Shown: positions 44,279-55,855, counted from the first letter of the stretch. The stretch: 64,000 nucleotides of DNA from Endomychus coccineus (GCA_958510875.1 OY294070.1:6882001-6946000); one strand, 5' to 3'. The notes: a model not told the origin generated them from the sequence alone. Translations and numbers: made by a program.

Positions 44279-45230
44279 CCTGGAAAACAGGAGCCTCTTC
44301 TCTTGTGCGGAGCCTGAAAACCGCAACCAGGCGCGTCCCCAGGTGGTGGATAGGGGAATTCTCAGGGCCCTGTTGCCAGCAGGGTCAAGGGCAGGAGTAG
44401 ACATGCTCCCGTGGACCAACAAGCACCCAGACCCTGGATAGAATATGGGTCTCCCAGTCACATGTTCCTGAGAAGAAGGTGACGGATAGATTGCGGCTGA
44501 TACGGAGAACCATATGTTCCGGAAGAGTAAGTTATCCCACCATAGGTAACTTACTGAAACATACAGGAAATATCGACAAACGGATAAAGTACTGAAACAC
44601 AGGTACCTTAATATTGGGAAAAACAATATTTTGGTACAAGACGAAACACCACAGGAAACATCCATAGCGTGATGGAGTACTGGAAACCCAGAAACCAGAA
44701 CAACATGGTTAAAACGATACGTACAGGAAATATCAACGAACCGATATAGTACTGATACATGGACACCCTAATATTGTGGAACAACATTATTGGGGGTATA
44801 CACACAGGAAAGATCCATAACGTGGTCGAGTACAGAAACATCAGAAAACCGTAACACCGGTAAAAAACCAACCAGGAAGTTATCCACAGAGGATAAATCA
44901 CTAAAACAAATTGGGCATCAACCATATTACGGTATATACAAAACGTGAACATCAACGTAAACAACGAATGTTGATATTTACGTTTAATCGACGTAAATAT
45001 CACTAATAAACACCAAAAGAAACTCAGTTCGATATAAAATCGACAAACAAAGAGAAAGACGCAGTCCATATCCTGAAGCAATGTGATAAACGGTCCCGGG
45101 ATATGGATGAAGATATGAGAGGTTTTAGCAGGTATGCTCTAACGAACTTGAGTGAGTCCTGCACTACCAGTAGTGATAGATACAAGCTACTGGTGTGGAT
45201 CAAGCATTTCCTCTCAACAGAAAAAAAAAA
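44279..45230 (+). mobile_element. Non-autonomous poly(A) retroelement unit, copy 2, in TTAGG
   Basis: 952 bp, starting CCTGGAAAACAGGAGCC after GGTTAGGTT and ending in A10 just before GGTTAGGTTAGG. It is homologous to copy 1 throughout but has one or two extra internal repeat units (CAGGAAATATC, ACGAACCGATATAGTACTG, AACAACATTATT). CCCTGTTGCCAGCAGGG forms a hairpin near 44360. It is non-coding; frames on its minus strand are low-complexity and not genes. Confidence 0.75.
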
Positions 45231-45371
45231 GGTTAGGTTAGGTTAGGGGTTACAATAAACAATCATTACTAATTATTATGAAAGTGTTAAGATTAGGGCG
45301 ATTACAATATTTGCATACTATATCAACAAAGTTAGTCTAGGTTAGGTTAGGTTAGATTAGGTTAAGTTAGG
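45231..45371 (+). repeat. TTAGG array 3 with linker
   Basis: GGTTAGGTTAGGTTAGGGG, then a full TTAGG-linked unit (TACAATAAACAATCATTACT, GTGTTAAGATTAGGGCGATT, ATCAACAAAG), then further GGTTA repeats with variants up to 45371. Confidence 0.8.
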
Positions 45372-45374
45372 ACT

Positions 45375-45855
45375 TACAGCACACTGGTGCATCAAGCAGG
45401 AAGCAATACCTTTTCCGAATTGGCAAAGTACAGTCAGACGAATGCTGGTTTTGTCCTAATACGGATAGGCCAGAACATACATTTTCCAGAAGCGTGAGAT
45501 GGGCTAACGAAAGAGGAAGAGTGAATGAAGTACTAGCAGTGTTATTGCAATCCGAGAACTTCCTGGATATTATCATGATGGGGGAGAGATTGGAAATATA
45601 TATCTGACTTCATTGTAGGAATTGCGACGGACAAAAAAGAGTATGAAAAGAGTCAATAAACGATAGAAGAATATAGAAAAAATTAGGTTATCCCCAATGC
45701 AGCGAAGTAATGCTCCGATGGTTCCTTGCATTGGATACAGGATAGTGTATCGAGGGTTTTAGCAGGTAGTACCATGGTATTGCACGAGTAACCTCACTGG
45801 ATCATTGCACACTCTGCAGTGAGAGTCCTGTACTATCTATCATAAATGAACCAAG
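45375..45855 (+). pseudogene. R1-clade LINE ORF2 C-terminus and 3' UTR, adjoining TTAGG
   Basis: The frame 45375-45605 reads LQHTGASSRKQYLFRIGKVQ, then the knuckle CWFCPNTDRPEHTFSRSVRW, then NERGRVNEVLAVLLQSENFL. This is the C-x2-C-x8-H zinc region and following W-x3-R-x3-E box at the end of R1-clade ORF2 proteins. The last Cys is replaced. The clade contains the telomere-specific SART and TRAS elements of insects. The 3' UTR (45606-45855) shares GGGTTTTAGCAGGTA and GAGAGTCCTGTACTAT with the poly(A) units. The upstream part of the element is absent, so it is 5'-truncated directly at the array. Confidence 0.7.
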
Positions 45856-47122
45856 TGCTATCAACGAGGTCTAGTATAGAGTAGACAAGTAGTGTGTTAA
45901 GCATAGGGAACCGCTGGTAACCTGTCGGACATTCTGTCCTTCTCGCACATGTAGTACGCTCGTAGTGCGCTCTCACTCGCACGGTCTCCCCTTCTACATC
46001 GAATTTTTAACTTTCAGGAAGTTGTTAAAATCGAATAGGCGCGCTTTTTAAAGTTGTGTAGCAGAAGAAGTAATATAGGGATCCGAAATGATAATTAGGT
46101 ATCTGCTTTACCATTCCAGTATGGCGGACGAGTTGTCAGATTATTTGTTTACGTACATATAAAGCAATGCGGAATGCGTATATCTTGATTTTGTTTCTAA
46201 TTTAAGTGGTGATCTGTGAGGAGAGTAAATTTAATTTTGATTTCTGGAAAAGTCATAGGAAATATCGTATAACAAGTTTAAGAGTTTATGAAATATAAAC
46301 GTATGCCTCTAATAAAAATGCCAGGTGGAATCGAAAAAGTAATACGTACTTCAATCCCCAAGAGTGATAATTATGTTAAGTTATAAAACATAATATAATT
46401 TTATTATGTTAAATAAATATATTGGAAATGTGTATAAGTGTGTAACACAATAAAAGAAGTTGTCAGGTCCAGTTCATTTGCACAGGAGAATGTTATCAAA
46501 CAGGTTTCATTTATTGTTTATTATATTATATTAGTCTTATTTGTATTGAAAATTAAGTCTAAAACAAGAAATATAATAATAAATAATAGTAACATTGCTT
46601 GCAAATTGATTCTATATATATCAGTACCTCTTTACAGCTTTATTAATAGTGGGCTTAGCATCTGACGATAATACATATCTATTACCAGTATAGGTTATAT
46701 ATTTATCTTCAAAACGATCACTACAAACTGTAGAAGACTTCGATATTTGACTTTCTTGCAAATCAAAAAATTCACACCACTCTTTTTTAAATTTACTAAA
46801 AAAAAATAAACAAACACGTAGGTTATGTATAGATTCTATTATATTATACTATTTTATTATAAAAAAACTCCTATGTGGACTTGGCGAGTTTTTATTTTTC
46901 TTGCAAATGCCAACCATTTTTATTAGTATCACAAAGAGTATAAGAATATAACAGAACTCTGAAATATAATATAACGCGCGCATACCGTCATAGTTGAGGA
47001 GAATTAAGGGGAAATCGTGCGAGTGAGAGCGCAGTACATGTGTGCGAGAAGGACAGAATGTCCGACAAATTACCCGTGGAAGGCTTAGTTGTCTACTCTA
47101 TGTATAGACCTCGTTGAGTGCT
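45855..47122. repeat. 1.27-kb segment with about 120-bp inverted arms
   Basis: The left arm 45855-45995 (CAACGAGGTCTA, AGAGTAGACAA, TCGGACATTCTGTCCTTCTC, GCGCTCTCACTCGCACG) is matched in inverted order by 47005-47122. The arms include the end of the LINE 3' UTR, so this is either a foldback or two LINE tails in opposite orientation around an AT-rich middle. The frame at 46438-46665 (+) has no recognisable motif. Confidence 0.65.
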
Positions 47123-47158
47123 ATTTGTCCATTAAGGATTTCCCCTAGCCCGAAAAAA

Positions 47159-47286
47159 GATTAGGTTAGAATACAAATAAAGGGTTACCCCCTTTATTAT
47201 AATAATATTTATATTCTATATCAACAAAGTTAGGTTAGGTTAGATTAGATTGGGTTGGACTAGGTTAGATTAGGTTAAGTTACTAA
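47159..47286 (+). repeat. TTAGG array 4
   Basis: GATTAGGTTAGAATAC and, after a partial linker, AAAGTTAGGTTAGGTTAGATTAGATTGGGTTGGACTAGG. It is more diverged than arrays 2 and 3. Confidence 0.75.
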
Positions 47287-47352
47287 TAAAGGGGGTACAA
47301 TAAACAATAACTGTTGGTTATTATGAGACATATTAAGATTAGAGCGATTACA
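47287..47352 (+). repeat. TTAGG-linked repeat unit
   Basis: GTACAATAAACAATAACTGTTGG-TTATTATGAGACATATTAAGATTAGAGCGATTACAAAAT, cut at the junction with the LINE tail at 47360. Confidence 0.7.
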
Positions 47353-47359
47353 AAATCAT

Positions 47360-47760
47360 TGACCTCTCTAGAACATCGTAAAAAGGTGGTCGATCTCCAT
47401 CTTTTCTATAGATATTTCCATGGTCGGTGTTTATCAAAATCTCGTCTGTTATTCCACCTCGAGAGATTCGATATAGGTGAACTAGATGAGCTCGAACTAG
47501 TCACCCCTTCATTGTCAAGCTCAAAACCTGCCGAATTTCTTCCTTCCCGACTTCATTTTTCTATCGAACTGCGAGGTTTTAGAACTCTTTGCCTAATGAG
47601 GTCTTCCCTTGTGCCTTTAACCTCCAAACCTTCAAGAAAAATTCGTATGCCTATCTCTTCTCACTATATTCCATCACTGGCTCACACGATGTTCTTCGAA
47701 CATTATAGGTTTTTCCTGGTGTAGTCGAAGTATGAAGAAAAGTAGTGATAAACCAACAAT
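47360..47760 (+). pseudogene. Jockey-type LINE ORF2 C-terminal scrap
   Basis: The frame starts SLTSLEHRKKVVDLHLFYRY, then FHGRC. This is the conserved SLEHRR-V--L-LFYRY-HG-C box near the ORF2 C-terminus of Jockey-group elements. After a shift, another frame gives NFFLPDFIFLSNCEVLELF and NLQTFKKNSYAYL, corresponding to the FFPRT--LWN-LP--VFP---NLQ-FK-RV tail. Only the end of the protein is present. Confidence 0.65.
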
Positions 47761-48787
47761 TCAATTGTTTGCTATATATTTTTCATAAAAAACAAATACC
47801 GTCCTGGAAAACATGTCGCCGAGAGGCGGTGCTTAAAGTCCCCTAATGCATATCACAGATGTATGCATCACATACACACTGCGATAAGCATAAAAAGGGT
47901 GCTAATACGCCACATCTCTTCCTCCCCGCAGGGACTTTCCAGTTGTAAGCTAATTAAACCTTTCATTATACTCTATACGAGAGTAGGCCATGTTAAACTC
48001 ACTCGCTTCCGTATTTTGTTTGGCTTATGCCGTGTAGTAGCCATTTGTTTTTTATACGGCGTCGTTTGTTTTCATGTTTTCATAAAGGGAAAACATACCT
48101 ACCTACTTTCCATTTAGGCTGGCGCAATTAAGGGTACTCACTACTTCCCGATTTTTATACGATGCCTTTCAAGAGTTCCGGCGAAATTTGTTTAATTAAT
48201 TGACTCGATTGTTCCGCAATCCATTTGAGAAGCTGTAACAGGCAATTTTATTCAAGCTGCAATTTATCGCGACACTGACAATACTGATATCGAACAAGCA
48301 ACTCTATCAGCATTTTATTATCGATTTGACATTTCATTATAACTAAACGTAGAAGAATTTTGATAAGAAAGCACTAGAAATGTATTCCATAAATTAGGAT
48401 GGTTAGGTATTGTAGGTTTTTGATGTTAACAATACTATTATTATTTATATAGGGTTTTTCAGTTTTTGTGCTCATAACTTTGGTATACCTACGATAGAAC
48501 TTAAAATAATGGAGGTCTTTCATATAAAATTTTTCTCTTAATCACTTCGTTTTAAGAACAACAGTATTGCTTCTAATATAACGAATAAATATAATGCTAT
48601 AGACGTTTTTATAATAATTACAAATCTCAATCCGGCACACAGAACAACTAATCCGGCAACATCAAATTCCATACGGCCATACTTGTAATATAATATACAG
48701 CGGTCTGAGTGACCCGAAATGTTGGCAATGTCTGACCGTGTTTAAATGTAAACAATTATGTCTCCTTAGGATAGTAGGTCTATGGTA
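47761..48787. other. No recognisable gene
   Basis: AT-rich with short frames. No motif or repeat shared with the rest of the window was noticed. Confidence 0.4.
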
Positions 48788-48789
48788 TA

Positions 48790-50152
48790 TACTGATTTGA
48801 ATAAAAAACGCAGCACCTGATGGTGTTTGTTGAGCAATATGCCTGAAATTTTCACAAGAGGAATACTTCAATATAATCAAGAAATGATAACAGTTTCATC
48901 GATAAAAAACTCCAACGTTATCTCAGTTTTTGTTATGATTTTTTATGTAAAGAAGAAGAATGTTTTCAAGCCCTAATCGTATGAGAACATTATTCACAGT
49001 TCTATTTCCATATTTCTGTCGTAAGCATTATCCCTAATGCCTAGAGTTCGACAACGTCAAAATTATCACCAGTTAGGTGAGTTTGAACGTGGCCGGATTA
49101 TTGGTATGGGGGAGAGTGGATTTTCATTTCGGGAAATTGCCAACCATGTGCGTCGTAACGTTACAACAGTGCAACAGTGTTAAGATCTTGGTCAAGATGA
49201 TCTGAAGAAGGCCATCATGAGCGTCGCCGCGGATCCTGACGTCCTAGGAGAACTACAGATCGTGAAGAAAGCCACCTAAGAACATTGGCGCTAAGAGACA
49301 GGTTTTCCACTATACACGAGCCGTAGGAAAAGACTGGATGGAAGCTTTAGGACAAAGAGTCTCCATGATGTCTGTATTTCGACGGATAAGCTCTTTTGGG
49401 CTCCGTTCTTACCGACCTTCCCCTTACCCCACGTCATAGCGATCGCGCCCGTAGACTGAACTGGTGTAATGAGCGAATGAACTGGGTGCAGGAATAGCAT
49501 CATGTGGTCTTCAGTGACGAGTCGCGATTTTGTTTGTAGGCCCATGATGGGCGCTGCAATTTGTGTTGAACGTCCTACTGCCCCTTACATTAGGAGTAAT
49601 GGTTTGGGGTACAATATGTTATGGCAGTAGGTCACCTCTAGTTTCCGTCCAGGGCAATTTAAATGCAGCCAATTACATAATCAACGTGTTGGAACCTGTT
49701 CCAGTGCCATATCTTCGGGGGTTAATTAATCGAATTTTGCAACAGGATAATGCCCGCCCTCATAGGGCAAGGGTAGAAGATGCTGATGTGGTGGTGCTTC
49801 CCTGGCCTGCACGTTCACCGGATCTCTCGCCGATTGAACATGTCTGAGATAGAATCGGTACAAGACTGAGTAGTTTACGTCACCCCCTCACAATTTAGAT
49901 GATCTTCGACTTCGCATTGAAGAAGCTTGGGATGGGATACCTCAAGGCGACATTGATCATCTTGTTCAAACTATACCTCATCGAGTAAATGAGTGCACAC
50001 ACTGGTGTCACTCATTATTGAATAACTTTTTTATTTATGTTTTTTTTCGCTTCAATATCTATTCACAGTTACATTAATGTGCCTCTTCTGTAAAAATTTC
50101 ACTTAAATTGCTCAACTCTTACTAGGAGTTGCGTTTTTTATTCAAATCAGTA
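48790..50152 (+). mobile_element. Tc1-like transposon, 1.36 kb, inactive transposase
   Basis: The ends TACTGATTTGAATAAAAAAC (48790) and the exact inverted copy ending at 50152 are flanked by TA. Between them, from 49038, the plus strand encodes a broken transposase. It begins MPRVRQRQNYHQLGEFERGR with an HTH-like FSFREIANHV. It continues with VFSDESRFC (DE-SRF box), VMVWGTI, QDNARPHRA (second Asp), and LPWPARSPDLSPIEHV with the third acidic residue. Stops and shifts occur at about 49182, 49278 and later, and the segment after NARPH is a few residues short. Subterminal sequences remain alike at both ends. Confidence 0.9.
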
Positions 50153-50154
50153 TA

Positions 50155-50275
50155 TGTACAAGCCGATCCTGCACCAATTTCTTGTGGTTTGAATATGCTG
50201 TGACCACACAATGAGGTTTAATCAGCTAGTTAGTTTATTGCAGTAAAGGTCAACGGTATAATATATAAACTAAAC
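50155..50275 (-). repeat. LTR-like repeat end (pair with 35440-35580)
   Basis: Inverted relative of the sequence at 35440: AAGCCGATCCTGCACC, then CACACAATGAGGTTTAATCAGCTAGTTAGTTTATT. It starts just beyond the Tc1 target TA. No coding region of an LTR element is visible nearby; the minus frame at 50250-50549 is unrecognised. Confidence 0.4.
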
Positions 50276-51189
50276 TATAAACAAAACACTGCCACAACAA
50301 TAGGTAGCTCACGACAAATTGAAATTTAAAATTTCGATACCAGAGTTCGAGAAAATCGGGAAATTTTAGCGTATTTGAACGATGCAATAAGTTTCCAACG
50401 TACTGTTCATTGCCCAATGCCCCCATACTTTTGAGTCTACCAATTATTTGAAAGTTGCATTTTCTAAACCCTTTAACTGTCTTCCAGATATGAAACAAAA
50501 GATATCCAAGGTGTATTACCGCCGTCATCTTGTCATAATCGACATGCACATGGGCTAAATCCTTTCAGGCATCACAGTTGGCCGTAGCGGCTATCACAAA
50601 TTAAGGATATTATTCGAATTTTTTTTCACTGCGTGTAACAAAACGCTTCAGAGCACTTCTATTGCCCGTATAGGCAACGAAACAATGCACCCAAGAGTTT
50701 CAATAATAAATATGACGTAAAACGAACTGACGTATCCGGTTGAGTATGAAATGTACCATACAGAAGGCATCGATTGAAAACTAACGCAGAAGCTGTCAGA
50801 TTTACATCACACAAAACGATGGGTTCGAGAAACGCGTACACTCAGGGGAAATATGAATAGATATTGCTGTTGTTAAGTGTAGATCGGTTATTAGCCGAGC
50901 TAATAGGCTTTGGCTCCCGGTCAATTATATATCGGCCCTGTATTTACCGAACGGAACACAGAACGATTTTCATTCGAAATAAAGCTGATTACGCGATTGT
51001 TAAAATGAACAAAACGAAAGAAACAACCTGTGTTCAAACAAATCTAGCTTGCTGCTGTAGCAAAGTAGTCAGTAGGTTAGGGGCACTATTTTAAAATGAT
51101 CCAATATTTCATGATGATGTCTTAAAATAATATATTGCATGAAAGAGGAATTGAATAATAAATTATGGATAGATAAGAAATAAATGAGT
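50276..51189. other. No recognisable gene
   Basis: Minus frame 50250-50549 (99 codons) has no familiar motif. The segment near 50860-51080 has an AATAAAGC block and a run of pyrimidines that could be LTR-derived, but this is weak. Confidence 0.35.
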
Positions 51190-52798
51190 ATCTCATTTAT
51201 CTCATGTTGGCTTTTGCCAGACAAAAATGATAAGGTCCTTCTTGTCTAGATCGATCAGTAAAGTCAGTGACTTGGAACCAACATCTGAGAAATGTAATCA
51301 AAAAAGTGGAGACCTCATTATATGTGGCCAGACGCTCCTTCGGGAAAAAATGAGGGTTACGACCGAACATGCTCTACTGGTTGTACAACATGCTGGTTAA
51401 ACCCGCAATAACATACGCCTCTTTGGTATGCCTAAAACACAACAAAGAGGGACCATGACTGACCAAGGTCCAGAGACTTGCATGTCTTGGGATCACAGGG
51501 GCTATGAAATCTACGCCCACTGCAGCAATGGAAACACTACTGGGATTGCCTCCTCTCCAATTGGTAATCCAAGGAGAGGTCAGGCTTGGTGCTTTCAGAA
51601 TACAAAATACACTGGAGAATGTTCACATTGGGCCAGGACACATGAGTATCGTAAAAATCGTGACCAAGGACGTGCTAGGCATGAGAACAGATCACATCCC
51701 AAAGCGATACTCTTTCAACAACACATTCAGGATATCAATACCAGAAAGGACTGAATGGGAACATATAAACCTGAACAACATTCTACAGGGCAAGATCTGG
51801 TATACAGACGGGTCTAAGACTGAAAAAGGTGCAGGTGCAGGAGTATACTCAAGAAACCCGTAGACTGGCTTGAGCTATTCATTGGGTAAACACACTTCTG
51901 TCTTCCAAGCAGAGGTATATGCAATCCTCCAATGTGTGAAGGAAAACAATCGGAGAGCCATCGATGATGAGCAGATCCACATATTGACCGACAGTCAGGC
52001 TTCACTTAAGGCAATGAGAAGTCAGGAAGTGACATCCCGTCTGGTATGGACATGCAAAAAAGAACTTGACATACTGGCAGACCGAAATCGCGTTGAACGA
52101 CAGGCAACGAAAAATCCGACGAACTTGCAAAAAGATGGTCAGAGAACGCTCCAGATCCAGAACAGACTACGGGGGTACCAAAACGTACAGCACGTAGGTC
52201 TGTAGAAGACTGGATCATGGAAAACCACAAAGAATACTGAGAAAAAATCCCATGAAACACACATGGGAAGAAATACATCAATGCCCCGTGTAACAAAAGA
52301 ACGACAGAACTATTAGCACTAAATAGGAAAAAATTAAAGTCGTAATAGGGCTCATGACTGGCCATGCGCCAGTAAAAAGGCACCTAAACAAAATGGGACT
52401 GTTCAATGGTGACCTGACATGCAGACTTTGCGGTAAGGATACAGAAACAGTGACACACATACTGTGTAAATGCGAGGCACTTGATCGCAAACGACAGTCA
52501 ATTTTTGGAAAGCCTAATGGCGAACCAGAATTATACAGTTCCCACCCTGCAAAGGACTTGTACAAACTCGTACAAGGTACAAAAATACTTGAGTGGATAC
52601 CGTAAACAAACGAAACATAGGCGAGATACAATGGGCCAGTAGGCCTAAGTGTCACCGGAGGCAATAGCCAGACAAGCCTACAAAGGGGGTGAAGTTCTTA
52701 GTGAGTATGCCTGGAATGGTGACTCTCACAGTAGACCTTGAGATTCAAAGGTTCATAACCTCCCCATAAAGGGTTTTCTTCACCTCCACAAAAAAAAA
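51190..52798 (+). pseudogene. LINE ORF2 fragment, alpha family (plus copy, poly(A) end)
   Basis: In order: RT thumb RPKMLYWLYNMLVKPAITYA (frame-broken, about 51360-51420); ACLGITGAMKSTPTAAMETL with LLGLPPLQLVIQGE (51475-51580); RNase H from IWYTDGSKTEKGAGAGVYS (about 51795) through a stop, FQAEVYAILQCVKEN (51903) and HILTDSQASLKAM; a break; then MTGHAPVKRHLNKMGLFNGD and the zinc knuckle CRLCGKDTETVTHILCKCEAL (52354-52600). The 3' UTR ends in A9 near 52790. It matches the minus copy at 33885. The catalytic Asp, Glu and Asp of RNase H are all visible. The 5' half of ORF2 is absent. Confidence 0.85.
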
Positions 52799-52929
52799 GT
52801 CAAAAACCTATAGTTCCAGACAGCTGTTTCGTTCTCATCAATGGAACGAGTAAGTTTGCAACGCTGAACCCATTGAAGGTAGTCATAACAAGCATTCAAC
52901 GAGGTAAAATGATCAATAAACCTCACGCA

Positions 52930-53740
52930 TCTATGGTTTAAATTTTGTGAGCGTAATTGAATTGAATAAAAATGAACTGATGTTGACTTTGACTACTGAA
53001 GAGGAAATTTCAGAAATTGTACTTTGCAAATTAAAAAATAAATATAGTTCCGGTAATGATAATATTCCTGACTACATATTAGAGCGAATAATGCAATAGT
53101 GTTGGCACCGTTGGTTTATTTTGTGAATAATGTTTTGGTGACAGGCGAATTCCTGGAACATTTAAGAATACTGTTTTTAAAAGTGGTGATATTAATGACT
53201 TAAAAAACTATCGCCAAATTAATTTATTGTCAATTTTTTCAAAGATAATTGGATATGTAGTTCGTAAACGTATCCTCGAGTATTTTATTCCTAAGGATTT
53301 ATTCAACGTAAGCCAGCATGGATTCATGTGAGGCAAAAGCGTTGAAACTGCTTCATTTGAATACATGAACGAGATATTCATGGCCCTGGACTCCGAGAGG
53401 GTGCCTAAGTGGAATTTTCCTGGATCTAACTAGGGCTTATGAACTGATAAACTGACATTTTAGCGTCAATGTAAAATAATTATGGCGTGAGAGCAACAGC
53501 TCTAAAACTAATACAATCTTATTTAGGAAGCAGAAAACCATATGTCTTAATTACTAAGGATAATATTAAGAACTATACATCATCAGTGTAGCCAGGGAAT
53601 TCCGCAGGGCAGTGCTCTTGGGTCGTTATTATTTAATATTTATATAAACGATCTATTAAGCATCTTGAATTTTACCCCTCATAAAATTGTGAACTCTGCA
53701 GACGACACCTCTTTGCTTGTTAATTTACCTAATAAGTAAC
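52930..53740 (+). pseudogene. LINE reverse transcriptase fragment (plus)
   Basis: Broken frames give TTEEEISEIVLCKLKNKYSS with GNDNIPDYILE (RT start), then a YQHGF-like box that is lost, then a FLDLTRAYE-like motif A. Further on [20 protein letters not shown] and [10 protein letters not shown] show the VPQGS box and a FADD-like SADD. It is heavily mutated. It is related to, but not the same family as, the minus-strand element that follows. Confidence 0.7.
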
Positions 53741-54112
53741 TGCAGTCAATATTATTATTCAACAAATTATGAAGGAATATTGTTCTCCTTATTCTTCTTC
53801 TCAGTTCAAGTGTCAGACAATCAAAAGTAGATATTAATAATTGATGGCTAAAACCTCTTCTAGGAAAGATATTGAAAGTTCTAAACCAGAGATATTTCAA
53901 CTATCTACGTTGAATGCTCGCAATTAGTGTAATCTGGAATTTATACTGAGGGGTTCCAGATGAGTGAAGCATATTCCAGTTTTGATCTAACCAAGGAATT
54001 GAATAGTGTTTGTATTACCTCCAAATTGTTGAAATATTTGGAATGCCTAAGTACAAACCCTAAAGTTCTATTAGCTTTAACACACATCACTTATATGTAG
54101 ATTAAAAGTGAA
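53740..54112 (-). pseudogene. LINE ORF2 C-terminal scrap (minus)
   Basis: The minus frame at 53900-53740 reads RRGFSHQLLISTFDCLTLEL and NLLNNNIDC. This matches RGCNYLDLLHRFDFVSLEKR and LLNGKIDC of the intact element next to it. Upstream (about 54030-53950) is a LVRSKLEYASLIWNP-like box. It is a tail-only remnant of a related family. Confidence 0.6.
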
Positions 54113-54314
54113 CTGATAATAATAGCGTTTAATAATAATAGCGTTTATTGCCCAACAGTTTCCCATTTACAGAGCAATTTTATAAATGACAATACAAGAT
54201 TAATTAGTAGCACTAATTTCTAACTATGAGTGAGTGACAATGACAATCACAAGTCCTATTTGAATACAAAAACAAAAAAAATAAAAATAAAAATAAAATA
54301 AAAAATACAAAAAT

Positions 54315-55855
54315 TTAAAGATGCGCACGAGATTTATTCTTGAGTTCACAAACACTGCAAGAAAAGAGGTCACAAACACTAGAAAGTTTGTTTGCATTAC
54401 TGCACATAAAATGTATTGGTGCCTTTAACATTAAATTTGTTTGAGCTCTTTTGCATAAGAAAGTAGTGTTGTGTCTAGATGTTATTCTTGGAACAGAAAT
54501 ATCAACTTGCGACAGTAACGCGGGACAGTCAATTTTACCATTGAGTAATTTATACAAGCATAAAACAGAAGCCTGATTTCTACGTTTTTCTAATGATACA
54601 AAGTCAAATCTATGCAACAAATCAAGATAATTACAGCCTCTTGGAGGATAAATTCCGTTGATTTTGAAGCTTAGGAATTTTAAGAATTTCTTTTGAACTT
54701 TATCGATAGCAGATGAGTATTGAAAATATATAGGATTCCATATTATGGACCAATATTCTAGTTTAGATCTGACTAAACTGAAATATAGAGAGGTCAATGC
54801 TAAAATGTTATTGAAATTTTTACAGTTTCTTATAATGAAGCCATATGATCGATATGCTGAACTAACAATACTATTTATATGTTGATTGAATGTGAGTTGC
54901 TGATCAAAATAGACACCTAAATCCTTAATGGTATCAGTTTTTTCTAATATGACATTATCTATGCTGTAGGGAAATTGTAATGTATTAAGTTTCCGGCTGA
55001 ATGTTAAGATTTTGCATTTAGATATGTTCAAATGCAAGCAATTTTCAAGACACCATGTGTGTAAAATATTAATTTGATTTTGCAATATCATACAGTCATC
55101 TAAACTGGTTATAGTAGCGTATAACTTCAAATCATCTGCAAACATCAACCTATTGCACTTCAATAGATTGCACAAGTCATTAATAAATATCAAAAATAAT
55201 AATGGACCAAGATTGGACCCCTGAGGTACTCCGCTAGTTGCAAAATAGATATTTGAATAAAAACCATTGTAATGAACATACTGTTTACGTTGATGGAGGT
55301 ATGATTCTAAAAGTTGTAAGTAAGTTTCATTAATGCCCATTATTGAAAGTTTGTGAAGAAGTATACTATGACTGATCTTATCGAAAGCCTTAGAGAAATC
55401 TGTGTACACCGCATCGACCTGCCCCCTGAGATCTAAAGTTTCACACAAATATTGATTAAAAACAGCCAGGTTACTAACGGTGGATCTAGAATTCATAAAA
55501 CCATGTTGGTATTCAGATATAATATGTTTGGTGGACAGATAAATGCGACTGTACAAGATGGTCTCCAGAATCTTCGCAAAGTTATTCAAGATTGATATCG
55601 GTCTATAATTATTAATGGCATTACGATCTTGACTTTTATGGATTGGGCAAACTTTGGCAATTTTCCAAATTTCTGGAAAAACTGATGTTCTCAAAATTAA
55701 ATTGAAAAGGATTTGTAGAGGGTGAACTAATACTCTTAAGCAGTCTTTCAAGAGAAATGATGGTATTCTATCTGACCCTGAAGTGAATTTATTCTTTAAT
55801 TTTTTCCCAGCTTCCAAGATTTCTGTTTCGGTGATTGTTTCACAGCTAATATCTA
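54315..55855 (-). CDS. LINE ORF2, 3' part: reverse transcriptase and C-terminus
   Basis: 500-codon open frame. Motifs in order: KNKFTSGSDRIPSFLLKDC, IAKVCPIHKS, NNYRPISILNNFAKILE, YQHGFMNSRST, VYTDFSKAFDKISH (motif A Asp), TSGVPQGSNLGPLLFLIFIN, MFADDLKLY (catalytic FADD), and KDLGVYFDQQLTFNQHI. The thumb follows with SLVRSKLEYWSIIWNP. The C-terminal region has FDFVSLEKRRNQAS, LYKLLNGKIDC and ends in KNKSRAHL. There is no RNase H domain. All RT catalytic residues are intact; only the one-base shift separates it from the endonuclease part. Confidence 0.9.

Noticed and set aside
43610..45081. Several minus-strand open frames rich in F, L, C and Y
   Set aside because: They fall inside the non-coding poly(A) units and reflect their internal repeats. 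No domain and not conserved in frame between copies.
43290..47286. CRISPR-like array (short repeats with spacers)
   Set aside because: The repeats are TTAGG telomere motifs without unique fixed-length spacers, and the DNA is eukaryotic.
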